Positions 26,825 through 36,189 are shown, counted from the stretch's first letter. The stretch: 64,000 bases of DNA from Eubacterium sp. (GCA_017477505.1 JAFUVQ010000060.1:186001-250000), one strand, 5' to 3'. The notes: generated by a model from the sequence alone, not told the origin. A program made the numbers and translations.

Positions 26825-26897
26825 TGAGGCGCAGCCTCTACATCGCTGAACAGAAGGCTCGTAGAGCCGAATGACTGCGAAGCAGTCATGTTCAGCG
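26825..26897. repeat. Multi-hairpin element with three-way junction
   Basis: One hairpin (GAGGC/GCCTC at 26826-26838) is followed by a nine-pair closing stem (26844-26852 with 26889-26897). This encloses two perfect hairpins: GGCTC-GTA-GAGCC and TGACTGC-GAA-GCAGTCA. The layout is a compact clover shape. It lies between the kinase stop and the terminator. Confidence 0.75.
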
Positions 26898-26912
26898 ATT
26901 GCATGGGTATTA

Positions 26913-28145
26913 TCATGCCATCCTCACAACAAGTGTAACTTTGAAATCATCACCATCTATTTCAGCGAAGGCATCGCCGTCCATCTTCTGCATCAGCTGT
27001 TTTACTATATATAATCCCAGGCCATTACCCTGTATATTGTCCGTATTGCTTCCCCTGTAAAATGAATCGAATACATTTGCCATCTCACTTTCCTTGAGTG
27101 AACAGCCTGTGTTGGATACGGTGATAAGTCTGCAGTCCTCTTCCTCACTGAAACTTATACTGATACTCTTTCCATCGCCGTACTTAATGGCATTTTCCAT
27201 AAGATTCTGCAGACATTCCACAAGCCTGTCTTTATCGCATGAAAGAAGCACATTACCATAATTTTCGACAATCAGTTCTGTGTGCAGCACACTGAGCTTA
27301 TCCCTGTAATATGCTTCAATCCCATCCATCACATCTTTCAGGTAAACCTCAGCCATGTTCACATTTAACTCCATAAAGTCCTCACGTGAAAGCTTATGGA
27401 TTTCGTCAACATATTTCTTTATCTCCTCAGTCTTGGTCAAAATCCCGCCAAGAGCTTCCTGCTTCTTTTCTTCGGTTTCATAAAGCCCCTCGGAAAGTGC
27501 TTTAGTATAAAGCTGTATAGCGGAAAGCGGAGTCTTGATATCGTGAGAAAGAGAAAGCAGCATGGTTTTTTTCTCCTTCTGATACTCAAGATTCCTGTAC
27601 TTGCTGTCCTCGAGATTCTCTCTGAGCATATCCATGCCCCATAGAAACTTACCAAAGAAACGGCTTTTATCCTCCTTGATAGGCGTAGAAAGATTACCTT
27701 TTGCCAGTTCTTCGGTAAGAGAAGTCATTTTATCAAATGGACCGATAACTTTCTTTCCTATATATAGCATTACTCCTGCAGTCATCAAAAGTGCCGCAAT
27801 CAGGCCTATATTCATCAGAAGTATGACTTTTCCATTCTCACGAACCCTGTATTCAATTCTGAAAAGTGTCCCATCTACCTCTTCAACCACATAATCATTA
27901 TTGCAGATTTCCGATGCATCAAATATACTGACCTTTTTCAGCGCATCAAAAGGCGTAAGATCAATGTTTTCCGGATGTTTTCGGAGGTTCTCGTCTCCCT
28001 CAAGGAGTCTTACCACCCTCTCCGCCTCAACACGGTAATATCTTCCGGCATTTCTTACGCTCAACAGATAGATTACATTTAATAATGCAATCAGAAGAAC
28101 TTCTGCAATTATTATAATTGTGGCCGCCCGTTTAAATCTGTTCAT
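26913..28145 (-). CDS. Sensor histidine kinase
   Basis: 410 residues from the ATG at 28145, seven bases after GAGG (a TTG two codons earlier is the alternative). Two membrane helices (about 8-30 and 108-130) flank a short extracytoplasmic sensor of about 75 residues. A HAMP segment follows, then the dimerisation H-box with His201 in SLSHDIKTPLSA. The ATP-binding domain has the N-box 'LMENAIKYG' and G-box 'GNGLGLYIV'. It should phosphorylate the response regulator encoded upstream and is likely to control the permease-ATPase pair. Confidence 0.93.
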   Translation of the reverse strand: MNRFKRAATIIIIAEVLLIALLNVIYLLSVRNAGRYYRVEAERVVRLLEGDENLRKHPENIDLTPFDALKKVSIFDASEICNNDYVVEEVDGTLFRIEYRVRENGKVILLMNIGLIAALLMTAGVMLYIGKKVIGPFDKMTSLTEELAKGNLSTPIKEDKSRFFGKFLWGMDMLRENLEDSKYRNLEYQKEKKTMLLSLSHDIKTPLSAIQLYTKALSEGLYETEEKKQEALGGILTKTEEIKKYVDEIHKLSREDFMELNVNMAEVYLKDVMDGIEAYYRDKLSVLHTELIVENYGNVLLSCDKDRLVECLQNLMENAIKYGDGKSISISFSEEEDCRLITVSNTGCSLKESEMANVFDSFYRGSNTDNIQGNGLGLYIVKQLMQKMDGDAFAEIDGDDFKVTLVVRMA

Positions 28146-28161
28146 ATTCAAACCTCAACCT

Positions 28162-28265
28162 GACCGGACGGCATCTGTTAGCCGTCCGGTCATCCTGCTT
28201 CGCAGGACAGTTCCTTCGGAACTGGGCACACTCCGGTATGAGAATTCTTTATGAATTCTCATACC
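28162..28265. repeat. Run of four hairpins between regulator and kinase genes
   Basis: Four perfect stems in a row: GACCGGACGGC/GCCGTCCGGTC (28162-28191), TCCTGC-TTC-GCAGGA (28193-28207), AGTTCC-TTC-GGAACT (28209-28223), and a 13-pair stem 28235-28265. The last stem includes the final codons and stop of the response regulator gene. Confidence 0.85.
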
Positions 28266-28917
28266 TATATCCGGTTCCCCACACAGTTATGATGTGCTTT
28301 GGTTTCTTTGGATCTTCTTCAATCTTCTCACGGAGCCATTTAATATGAACCGTCAATGTTTGAAGTTCTGAATCACTGTCACTGCCCCAGATATTATTGA
28401 AGAGATACTCTTTCTTAAGTGTCACACCCTTATTCTCGATAAGAAGCTTCAAAAGCTCAAACTCTTTGGCCGTAACTACAACATTCTTCCCGTCTACCCG
28501 CAGACTCTGAGTCACTGTATTGAGAGTGAGGTTATCCTCCTGAATAACCTCCTGAGCATACTTACGCTTAAAAATACCATTTATCTTTGCAATCAGAATA
28601 TCTATATCATAAGGTTTTTCGATATAATCGTCCGCCCCGAGATTGAGCCCCTTAAGCTTATCTTCTTTCTCCGTTTTTGCACTGGCGATAAGGATGTGTG
28701 CATTCGAAGTTTCCCTTATCTTCGAGCATACAGCAAACCCGTCAATCCCCGGAAGCATCAGATCAAGAATCACAAGCTTCGCGCCATACATCTCAAAAAG
28801 GCGCATAGCCTTCTCTCCGCTGTCTGCGATGGACACGGCATAGTTTTCCTTTCGGAGAAATGTAAGGAGGAGTTCTCCTATCTCTTTATTATCTTCTACA
28901 ATTAATATATCCAGCAT
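28249..28917 (-). CDS. OmpR/PhoB-family response regulator
   Basis: 222 residues. The receiver domain (1-115) has the acidic pocket 'VEDN' and the phosphoacceptor Asp52 in LDLMLPGIDG, with the conserved lysine in 'YIEKPYD'. The C-terminal winged-helix DNA-binding domain (about 125-222) ends in 'ITVWGTGYRYE'. It is the cognate partner of the histidine kinase gene downstream. The last codons form one arm of a 13-pair hairpin, which may attenuate transcription into the kinase gene. Confidence 0.94.
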   Translation of the reverse strand: MLDILIVEDNKEIGELLLTFLRKENYAVSIADSGEKAMRLFEMYGAKLVILDLMLPGIDGFAVCSKIRETSNAHILIASAKTEKEDKLKGLNLGADDYIEKPYDIDILIAKINGIFKRKYAQEVIQEDNLTLNTVTQSLRVDGKNVVVTAKEFELLKLLIENKGVTLKKEYLFNNIWGSDSDSELQTLTVHIKWLREKIEEDPKKPKHIITVWGTGYRYENS

Positions 28918-28987
28918 GTGTCACCCCGAAACCTTCATCAATACGTTCAGATACCACTAGGCATCTCCATGAATAAATAACACACAT

Positions 28988-29317
28988 TTAAATCGACGTA
29001 TCAACCTCTTCGTCATCGACAACCGGCACAATCTCACCGTCTACTACTGCAAGCTCACCGAGTTCGTCAAGAACTTCGGATCTGTAAGTGAGTTCCTGTA
29101 CATCCTGAAGTCCCACAAATACCAGCATTTCGATAGAATCTCTGTTAAAGAATACCATGTCATCGCTGCTTGAAATACCTTCCGGATATACGCATCCGAC
29201 ATAGTCATAGATTGTATCTACCCCTTCAGGAACTACAATCCTGCCAACTATCATTACAAATCTTTCAGTTTCTAAAAGTTTAACGACTGATCCTATCGGC
29301 AATAAATCCTTATACAT
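28988..29317 (-). CDS. DUF4176 domain protein
   Basis: 109 residues, a single small domain. The opening 'LPIGSVVKLLETERFVMIVGR', then 'YDYVGCVYPEGI' and 'FFNRDSIEMLVFVG', match DUF4176. That family is often encoded in type VII (WXG100/ESX) secretion loci of Firmicutes; the molecular role is unknown. Its ATG overlaps the stop of the upstream gene (TAATG), so the two are translationally coupled. The C-terminus is strongly acidic. No EssC or WXG100 gene is in the window. Confidence 0.82.
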   Translation of the reverse strand: MYKDLLPIGSVVKLLETERFVMIVGRIVVPEGVDTIYDYVGCVYPEGISSSDDMVFFNRDSIEMLVFVGLQDVQELTYRSEVLDELGELAVVDGEIVPVVDDEEVDTSI

Positions 29318-31482
29318 TATTTGTTCCTCACTTTCTTCTCTTCAGCATTCTTGTTAGCGAGATTATTCTGACTGCCGCTCCTCTTAATCCTGTTATCCTG
29401 CGTATTGCTTTTGTTATCAAATGAATTTGTTCTTCTTATATTGGCTTTCTGTGCTTTAGCCATCTCTTCTTTTTGTTTCTTTCTCTCAGCAGCTTTCTTC
29501 TTCTCTGCTTCCTTCTTTCGCTCTTTACGCTGTCTTTCTTCTTCCTTCTTAGCCTCTAAGGTTTTCTTGGAAATGCCTTTCCTTTTCTTCCATGCCCTGT
29601 ATTTATCCACAAGAGTCTTCCACTCAATACTAAGCTTAAAGCCTCCTCCTAAACCAAGAGCACCACCGAAACCAAGACTTAAACCCTTGTTCGGAATGAA
29701 AGATGCTTCGCCCTCAAGTCCGACTCCCAATGCCTTTCCTTCAGCTTCAATGACTATTCTGATTCCGAAGAGATTAAGGGCACCCTGGACTTTTCCATTG
29801 AATACAGCAGCTGTCGCGCCGCTCTTAAGCTGGACGCCAAAACCATCAGTCTTTACTTTTCCATCATCACCAACTTCATATATATGGCCAATACCGACAT
29901 TGGCCTCAGCTTTGAGATGTCCTATATGTCCCTGCGCCTTACCTTCAAGGTTAGCATCATTGGTACCGAGTTTTGCCTTTGCAACTCCTCTTACTGCATA
30001 AGCCTCAGCAACACCCAGCGCCTGAATCTTTGTACTGAGAGGATTTTTAAGTGAGAAGCCTACACCCACACTGCCGGCTACTCTTCCACCCAGAACTCCC
30101 GAATGTGCTCCCAGATTGACCAGCCCATTCTCTGATTTATACTTGAGAGAAACCTTCCCGAGCTTGGCCTTTGCCATTACAGGAATATCAAAATCACCGG
30201 CTCCGAAATCTCTCTTATTCTTTCCTCTGGTTAACCTTCCCTGAACATTGAGGAACTTGAAGCGTCTCTTCACTTTGTCGCCTACAGTTCTGTCAACGTA
30301 GGATGCTTCCTTCCTGAACCCGGACGGTTTTTCATATACTCCCATTTCACTGAGTTTCATGAGAGTCGAAGCATTTCTGAGGTATTTTAACTTAGCTTCA
30401 CTTGGCTTATATTCATCGGGAATCTGCGGATTCTTGGCATTCTCCTCATTTGTCTTAAGGAGAGAAGCAAGCTTATCCTTAGGCATAGTTGCTATTTCCT
30501 GAATCTCTTTTGCCGGCATCTTAAGGAATTCGGGATTCGTACACATAGCCATCCTTGCATCCATATGCCGTCCGATCATTTCAAGGGTAGAAACCTTTTC
30601 TGCATATTCCTCAAACTTCTCATTTGTGAGTCCCATGGAAACTCTGAAGCTGTTATACTGCTGCCGCTGCTTCTCATTTCCATTTTTGCATTTCATTGCC
30701 CAGTTATATACATCAACAACCTGACGCATCTTAAACCGGTTCTTTGTATAAAGGTTTAAGAACTGGGCACTGTCATCGTATTTCATAAGTTCCATACGAT
30801 GAAGATTGTTAATCTCTTTAAAATCCTTCTTTAACTGTCCTATAGAAACATTCTTGCCCCAATAGGAATTCTTACACGCATTCTGATAGCTTCTTCTGGC
30901 ATTAACTGCACTTCGATGGAAGGTCATGATCTCCAGCTTTGGCCTGGCATCCTTCGCGAACTGATTCAGATTCTTACGGATGTCATCCGCACTTAGGTTT
31001 GATGCCCCCAGCTTCTGTTCAATCTTCGTAAACTCACTCGAAATCTTCGGAGGCTGCTTACCCTCAAGCTCCTTTATACCACCATTTACAGCAGGCAGTA
31101 TGTCCTTTAAAGTATATATACTAAGGTCATCCGCAGCCTTCAGGCGCTTATACTTATCACCTTTTGCCGCAGCGATTCCACGGTTCGTATCACCTGTTAG
31201 ACTGTATGGCTTCTTCCCGTTCTCTTTTGCGAGCTTATATGCTATAACCTTCTGTCTCATATCTTCAGCGAGAACCTTGAAACGTTTAAGCTGATCGGCA
31301 CTTACGCTTTCATATCCGAAATAAAGCGTAAGCAGATTCTGGCACGCAGTTGCTGAAGCATAGAGATCATTATTCTCTTTGCTGTAATTGGCGCTGATCA
31401 TAGCTCCGCCGCCGGTATGGAGGGTTTTTCTTAGCTTTTCAATATTTGTAATCCAATCATTTATCTGTCTTTTATCAACCAT
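29317..31482 (-). CDS. Large glycine-rich protein coupled to DUF4176, unknown function
   Basis: 721 residues from the ATG at 31482, seven bases after GAGGG; an upstream start at 31551 has no such site. I do not recognise it as a named family. The first about 430 residues are mainly helical and Lys-rich. Then comes a region (about 435-615) of short alternating hydrophobic strands rich in Gly and Ala ('GVLGGRVAGSVGVGFSL', 'GLSLGFGGALGLGGGF'), like the Gly-rich pre-toxin parts of some secreted Firmicute effectors. The last about 90 residues are a very basic Lys/Glu coiled-coil and an Asn-rich tail. No signal peptide is seen. The stop overlaps the DUF4176 start, supporting joint function. Confidence 0.72.
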   Translation of the reverse strand: MVDKRQINDWITNIEKLRKTLHTGGGAMISANYSKENNDLYASATACQNLLTLYFGYESVSADQLKRFKVLAEDMRQKVIAYKLAKENGKKPYSLTGDTNRGIAAAKGDKYKRLKAADDLSIYTLKDILPAVNGGIKELEGKQPPKISSEFTKIEQKLGASNLSADDIRKNLNQFAKDARPKLEIMTFHRSAVNARRSYQNACKNSYWGKNVSIGQLKKDFKEINNLHRMELMKYDDSAQFLNLYTKNRFKMRQVVDVYNWAMKCKNGNEKQRQQYNSFRVSMGLTNEKFEEYAEKVSTLEMIGRHMDARMAMCTNPEFLKMPAKEIQEIATMPKDKLASLLKTNEENAKNPQIPDEYKPSEAKLKYLRNASTLMKLSEMGVYEKPSGFRKEASYVDRTVGDKVKRRFKFLNVQGRLTRGKNKRDFGAGDFDIPVMAKAKLGKVSLKYKSENGLVNLGAHSGVLGGRVAGSVGVGFSLKNPLSTKIQALGVAEAYAVRGVAKAKLGTNDANLEGKAQGHIGHLKAEANVGIGHIYEVGDDGKVKTDGFGVQLKSGATAAVFNGKVQGALNLFGIRIVIEAEGKALGVGLEGEASFIPNKGLSLGFGGALGLGGGFKLSIEWKTLVDKYRAWKKRKGISKKTLEAKKEEERQRKERKKEAEKKKAAERKKQKEEMAKAQKANIRRTNSFDNKSNTQDNRIKRSGSQNNLANKNAEEKKVRNK

Positions 31483-31689
31483 ATGTGTACCCTCATTATA
31501 TTGTCTGAGAAATGCTGTACACCACCTGTTAAAACCGAAGTGTACCGCCACATCGCCGAATGTAAATCATCCTACTCATCCATGTGGTGCGCTTCACACA
31601 AAAACAAATCTGCCATAATACCACATTTTATAATCCGAGTATAACATATAAACCGCAACAAAACTGCAACAAATACTTTGAAAATGAGT

Positions 31690-32595
31690 TTAGAATATAA
31701 GATTTATAAGGATTCCCGTTATGCAGGAGAAAAGAATTACATATGCCCAGTAAAGCAGGAAATGTTTTATTCCCAGCACTACCTTCAACGCGCCCAGATT
31801 AGTGATCTTGGTGGCCGGACCCGTGATCATGAATGCCGCCGCACTTCCGAGGCTCATACCGTTTGCGAGCCACTGCTGAAGTATAGGTATGGTCCCGCCG
31901 CCGCAGACATACAGAGGAACGCCTACCGTGGATGCCATGAGAACGCCCCACGCCTCATTTCCGCCGAACATAAATGTAACCGCTTCCTTTGGAACGTAAC
32001 GCTGGAATATTGCAGAAAGAAGAATACCTATAAGAAAATAAAGGCCTGTAGCCTTCAGGTTTCTCCATAGGTTCTTAAGAAATCTGATTAAAAGATTCGG
32101 ATCGGTATCCCTGTTCTTTGGCTCATCGAAGCTTTTGAATTCAAAGAAATGTTTTTCCTTTCCGAAGAAGAGTTTGATAATAACTCCGGCAGCAACCCCA
32201 CACAGAAAACAGGTAATGATCCTGATAAGCAGTACCTTGAGACCAAGGGCCATGCTGTAAACTATCAGCTGGGGATTCAGAAGTATGGAGCTCATCATAA
32301 ATGAGGCCAGCCATTCATCCTTAACACCGCATTTACTGAAGGACGCTGCGATAGGGATGGTTCCGTACATGCAGAGCGGTGACAGAACTCCCAGAAAAGA
32401 TGCGGCAACGATACCAATGAAAGAGCTTCCGTTTCCCTTCATATTTCGCATGAGACCGTGAATCTTATCCTTGAAGAAAACAGAAACGATGGAGCCTATC
32501 ACCATACCCAGAACCCAGTAAAGAAATATCTGCCGGAGCTGAACCAAAAAATAGTATCCTACATATGTAAATTCCCTTGCTATTATCTCCGCCAT
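31690..32595 (-). CDS. ArsP-family (PF03773) permease
   Basis: 301 residues from the ATG at 32595; TTG or ATG codons slightly upstream overlap the previous gene and are possible. About eight membrane helices. Two matching repeats carry 'SPLCMYGTIPIAASF' and 'VGVPLYVCGGGTIPILQQW', typical of the ArsP/DUF318 permease family, followed by 'ITGPATKITNLGALKVVLG'. Some members export methylated arsenicals, but many are uncharacterised. The Cys residues in both repeats are the likely substrate-contact sites. It follows the DUF362 gene with almost no gap, and no arsenic regulator is nearby. Confidence 0.85.
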   Translation of the reverse strand: MAEIIAREFTYVGYYFLVQLRQIFLYWVLGMVIGSIVSVFFKDKIHGLMRNMKGNGSSFIGIVAASFLGVLSPLCMYGTIPIAASFSKCGVKDEWLASFMMSSILLNPQLIVYSMALGLKVLLIRIITCFLCGVAAGVIIKLFFGKEKHFFEFKSFDEPKNRDTDPNLLIRFLKNLWRNLKATGLYFLIGILLSAIFQRYVPKEAVTFMFGGNEAWGVLMASTVGVPLYVCGGGTIPILQQWLANGMSLGSAAAFMITGPATKITNLGALKVVLGIKHFLLYWAYVILFSCITGILINLIF

Positions 32596-32599
32596 CTGA

Positions 32600-33646
32600 C
32601 TACTGCCCATCCATATCAATCAGCTCATATGCCCTGTTTCCAAATCCGATTTCCTCGGCATGTTTCAGGATATGAAGACCGTTTTTGCTGAGTATCCTTT
32701 CCTGAAGCGAATTACTGTCGGGAGCCAGGAATACCTGATCTATACAGGCCTGGTCAAGCGCAACGGGATCTGTTGACGCAAGAATTCCTATATCGTGCAT
32801 ATCCACTGCTGCCGGATCGGATACACAGTCACAATCAACTGACATATTGTTCATTACGCTGATATATATCATTTTCTTTCCATGATCCTCATAGTCAGAA
32901 ACTGATTTTGCCGCTTCAGCCATTGACTCGGTGAAAACGTCCTGATTAGTCGTGTATGCCGCGAGAGTTATAGTAGGTTTCTTTAATTTTCCGCCACTGT
33001 GGATTCTTACCTTGCCTTCACTGGATGCAATTCCTATGGAAATGTTTTTCAGGGCTCCGCCGAAACCTGCCATAGGATGTCCCTTGAAATGAGTAAGAAC
33101 TATTACATAATCATAATTGGCAAGATTCTGACCTACCCAGTTTTCCTGAAGGTTCTTTCCGCCTTCAACCGGTATAGTCATGTAACCATCCCTGTCCATG
33201 ATATCAACATCCGCAATATCCGTGAAACCATGCTCTTTGGCAACTTCCATATGCATAGCGGTATCGGCACGCTTTGAACCTGAATATGCGGTATTACATT
33301 CAACTATAGTTCCGTTTACACTCTGAACAAGATCTTTGATAAGATTTGGATCAAGGTGATTCGGATTCCCTGCTTCACCTGTGGAAAGCTTGATTGCCAC
33401 CTTTCCTTCAGGTGAGGCACCAAGGGCTTCATACATTTTCTGTAATCCCTCAGGACTGATATCTTTGGTCATATAGACCTTGGAACTGGCATTATAAGCC
33501 CGCCCTTCGGTCTCAAGAGTCTTAATATCATAAAACTCATGAGGCTCGATATCGTAGTTCATGTACTTCTTGTAACCAAGCCCCACTGCAGCAATTATGC
33601 AGATAACAATAAGAATGGCAATCAGAACTTTAACCCCTTTTTTCAT
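32600..33646 (-). CDS. DUF362 domain protein with N-terminal membrane anchor
   Basis: 348 residues. A hydrophobic helix (about 7-26) anchors it, with the rest probably outside. The body matches DUF362 ('GYMTIPVEGGKNL', 'VLTHFKGHPMAGFGGALKNISIG', 'DPVALDQACIDQV'). The family is linked to iron-sulfur or redox proteins, but this copy has no ferredoxin-type Cys cluster; only isolated Cys such as 'DCDC' are present. Its function is unknown. It sits between an EamA transporter gene and the ArsP permease gene, all leftward, and its stop overlaps possible starts of the permease. Confidence 0.82.
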   Translation of the reverse strand: MKKGVKVLIAILIVICIIAAVGLGYKKYMNYDIEPHEFYDIKTLETEGRAYNASSKVYMTKDISPEGLQKMYEALGASPEGKVAIKLSTGEAGNPNHLDPNLIKDLVQSVNGTIVECNTAYSGSKRADTAMHMEVAKEHGFTDIADVDIMDRDGYMTIPVEGGKNLQENWVGQNLANYDYVIVLTHFKGHPMAGFGGALKNISIGIASSEGKVRIHSGGKLKKPTITLAAYTTNQDVFTESMAEAAKSVSDYEDHGKKMIYISVMNNMSVDCDCVSDPAAVDMHDIGILASTDPVALDQACIDQVFLAPDSNSLQERILSKNGLHILKHAEEIGFGNRAYELIDMDGQ

Positions 33647-33676
33647 TTGACTGAACTCCTCATATACATTTAATAA

Positions 33677-34573
33677 TTACTTTAGATCAGACTCAATCTC
33701 TGCATTTTCGGATACCGCTTCCGCCCGTCTTGCCATCTCCCAGCGGGCGAATGCCACGCCCATGATTATAACGTATCCTGCGATACTGAGCGGTACCGGA
33801 ACTTCCTTGAAAAATATAATACCCCATAATGCAGCAAATATCACCTGCATATAATCGAAAACCGAAAGTTTCTTCGCCGGTGCGAATTTATATGCCGTAG
33901 TTATAGCGAACTGACCTACGGCCGCTGAGGCACCCGCCATACACATGATGAGCCACTGTCTGGGTGTCATACTGACATAATGAACTATCAGGAACGGAAG
34001 TGTAAGAAGGCATGAGAAAAGCGAGAAACAAATAACTATAACAGGAGTCTTTGCTCCTTTGTTACCGGCACGCCTCACGAATACGTATGCCGTTCCCGCT
34101 CCGAACCCTCCATAAAGTCCGATAAGAGACGGAACAAGCTCCATATTTGCACCGGAAGGTCTTATGATGAAAAGTGCCCCTATAAATGCGATTATTGTCG
34201 CTGTTATATCCAGTTTGGAAGGTTTCTCCTTCAGAAGAGGAATAGAGATAAGTATTGCAAAAAATGGAGAAAGCTTATTCAGCATATTTGAATCCGCAAG
34301 ATCCAGCCTGTCTATGGCGTAGAAATTGGCTATAAGTCCCGTGGTTCCGAAAACACATCTGAGGAATATATCCCAGCGGTATTCCTTCTTCATTTCAAAC
34401 TTTTCTTTCTTTATAAGCAGCGTTGCAACCGCTATGATAAGCGCAAATGCATTGCGGAAGAACGCTTTCTGCATAGTCGGAAGGTCTCCCGCAAGTCTTA
34501 CAAAGAAGGTCATGAAGGAGAAGCCTATCGCAGCTATAACGATGCATATTATTCCTTTCAACTGACCTTTCAT
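33677..34573 (-). CDS. EamA/DMT-superfamily transporter
   Basis: 298 residues with ten hydrophobic helices arranged as two EamA repeats, the standard length. The N-terminal repeat shows 'FFRNAFALIIAV' and the loop 'LPTMQKAF', and the second repeat 'ALWGIIFFKEVPVPLSIAGYVIIMGV'. These transporters export or import small metabolites; the substrate cannot be assigned. The start follows GGAG. It is the first of three leftward genes ending in the ArsP permease gene. Confidence 0.88.
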   Translation of the reverse strand: MKGQLKGIICIVIAAIGFSFMTFFVRLAGDLPTMQKAFFRNAFALIIAVATLLIKKEKFEMKKEYRWDIFLRCVFGTTGLIANFYAIDRLDLADSNMLNKLSPFFAILISIPLLKEKPSKLDITATIIAFIGALFIIRPSGANMELVPSLIGLYGGFGAGTAYVFVRRAGNKGAKTPVIVICFSLFSCLLTLPFLIVHYVSMTPRQWLIMCMAGASAAVGQFAITTAYKFAPAKKLSVFDYMQVIFAALWGIIFFKEVPVPLSIAGYVIIMGVAFARWEMARRAEAVSENAEIESDLK

Positions 34574-34613
34574 ACTTTCTCCAACTTTTCCTTTCCTTTA
34601 TGAATTAACGATA

Positions 34614-35093
34614 CTACTTCAATATTTCTTCGAGCGTATGCCAGCCGAGAACGGCACATTTAACTCTGGATGGCATATGGGAGATATCCTGCAGTGCACC
34701 TGCTTCCTCCAGGGCTTCGATATCTTCCTCGGTTGCCGTTCCCTTTATCATCCCAAGAAACCTGTCCTTAAGGCTGAGAGCCTCTTCAACACTCCTGCCT
34801 ATTATCATATCCAGCATTATATCTGCGCTTGCCTGAGATATGGCGCATCCATCGCCCACGAATGAGCCATCTTCTATAGTACTTCCGTCCTCTGACAGTC
34901 TCAGCTGAAGTGTGATATCATCACCACAGGACGGATTGACACCACGGAGATACATTACATCACCGCCATCCGCCACCTGACAGTGCTCCACACTGCTCTT
35001 GCCCTTCAGGTTGGCATCGATCATGTTATATTTATGAAGCGGATCGATATTGTGATCCGTGATTATTTCATTATAAAATGTTCTGCGTTCCAT
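34614..35093 (-). CDS. sufU: SufU Fe-S cluster assembly sulfurtransferase
   Basis: 159 residues. It accepts sulfur from SufS and passes it to the SufBCD scaffold. The zinc-binding residues are visible: Cys56 and Asp58 in PSCGDD, Cys83 in DGCAIS, and Cys146 in RVKCAVLGW. The loop and these spacings mark it as SufU rather than NifU/IscU. GGAGG lies just before the ATG. It is downstream of the sufCBDS genes on the same strand but separated from sufS by a gene on the other strand and a terminator, so it likely needs its own promoter. Confidence 0.93.
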   Translation of the reverse strand: MERRTFYNEIITDHNIDPLHKYNMIDANLKGKSSVEHCQVADGGDVMYLRGVNPSCGDDITLQLRLSEDGSTIEDGSFVGDGCAISQASADIMLDMIIGRSVEEALSLKDRFLGMIKGTATEEDIEALEEAGALQDISHMPSRVKCAVLGWHTLEEILK

Positions 35094-35326
35094 TTTTTCC
35101 CTCCTGATCTGAGAAACCGGGGCATTGATTCAAGTCCCGTTCTTTTCATGTATCCGCCGGTCCCGGCCGATAAGAATGCATCGACTGCACATTTTGTCCC
35201 GCGGACTTTGACAGTATACCACAAATTCCATGCTCTGAAAGAATATTTTCATTTTACGTCAAAAAAAATCCCAAATAAAAGAAAATGTGCTATTATATAT
35301 CGAAAACCTATAGAAAAGAGGACAAC

Positions 35327-36094
35327 ATGTATAAATTTACTTCACGCGTAAGATACAGCGAACTTGCTCCCGATAAGAAGCTGTCTCTGATATCCATAAT
35401 AAACTACTTTCAGGACTGCTGTACATTTGAAGCCGAGGATACAGGTGTCGGTCTTAAATGGCTGAATCAGCACCGGACCTCATGGATGCTGACCAACTGG
35501 CAGATACACATTTTACGGCGTCCCGAATACTGTGAGGATATCGAGATCATAACCTGGGCATCAGGTTTTAAGTTCTTTGTAGGAAGGCGCAGCTTCCTTA
35601 TACGCACTCTCAGTGGGGGCCCTCTGGTTTACGCCCTTTCCGATTGGGCATATGTAAATATAGACAAGGGACTCCCGGATAAAAATGTACCCGGGGAAGA
35701 GCTCGAGGCTTATGGGCTGGCCGATCCCATCGAAAAGCGTTTTTCCGAATTCGGCATACCGGAGGATGAAAAAGCTAAAATCCTTAGAGGTAAGATAGAT
35801 ATAAGCTTTCTCCATGACAACTCCGATGACAGCATTTCCCGCCCCCGTTCCATCATCGTATCCGGCGAACATCTGGATACAAACAATCACGTTAACAACG
35901 CCCAGTATGTTAATTTTGCCGCATCAGTTCTTCCTGCCGATTACCGCACCGGTATATTCCGTGCAGAATACAAGATGCAGTCAAAGCTCGGCGATAAGCT
36001 ATATCCGATAGTGAAGCCTACGGATAACGGCTATATCACGGTGCTGACTGATGAAAATGAAAATGTAAAGCTGGTCTGTGAATTCATCAGCTGA
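35327..36094 (+). CDS. Acyl-ACP thioesterase
   Basis: 255 residues from the ATG at 35327, which follows GAGG; the upstream start at 35285 lacks a site. It releases fatty acids from acyl carrier protein. Two hot-dog folds are visible: the first with 'WMLTNWQIHI' and 'WAYVNIDKG', the second with the family block 'LDTNNHVNNAQYVNF', which holds the conserved Asn and His. The length is typical of bacterial FatA/FatB-like enzymes. It is transcribed against the flanking suf genes. Confidence 0.9.
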   Translation: MYKFTSRVRYSELAPDKKLSLISIINYFQDCCTFEAEDTGVGLKWLNQHRTSWMLTNWQIHILRRPEYCEDIEIITWASGFKFFVGRRSFLIRTLSGGPLVYALSDWAYVNIDKGLPDKNVPGEELEAYGLADPIEKRFSEFGIPEDEKAKILRGKIDISFLHDNSDDSISRPRSIIVSGEHLDTNNHVNNAQYVNFAASVLPADYRTGIFRAEYKMQSKLGDKLYPIVKPTDNGYITVLTDENENVKLVCEFIS

Positions 36095-36109
36095 GTTCAT
36101 GGAATAAAT

Positions 36110-36148
36110 TCGGCAGGGGCCGTTAACGCAGCCCCTGCCCATTTTATT
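36110..36148. terminator. Bidirectional terminator between thioesterase and sufS genes
   Basis: A perfect nine-pair GC-rich stem GGCAGGGGC/GCCCCTGCC (36112-36139) has T-rich and A-rich flanks, serving both convergent genes. Confidence 0.85.
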
Positions 36149-36189
36149 TCTCATTGTAGCAATGCATTTAGTCTATGAACAACAATGCC

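Noticed and set aside
31678-32070. 130-codon plus-strand ORF
   Set aside because: Lies antisense inside the ArsP permease gene, whose protein match is clear.
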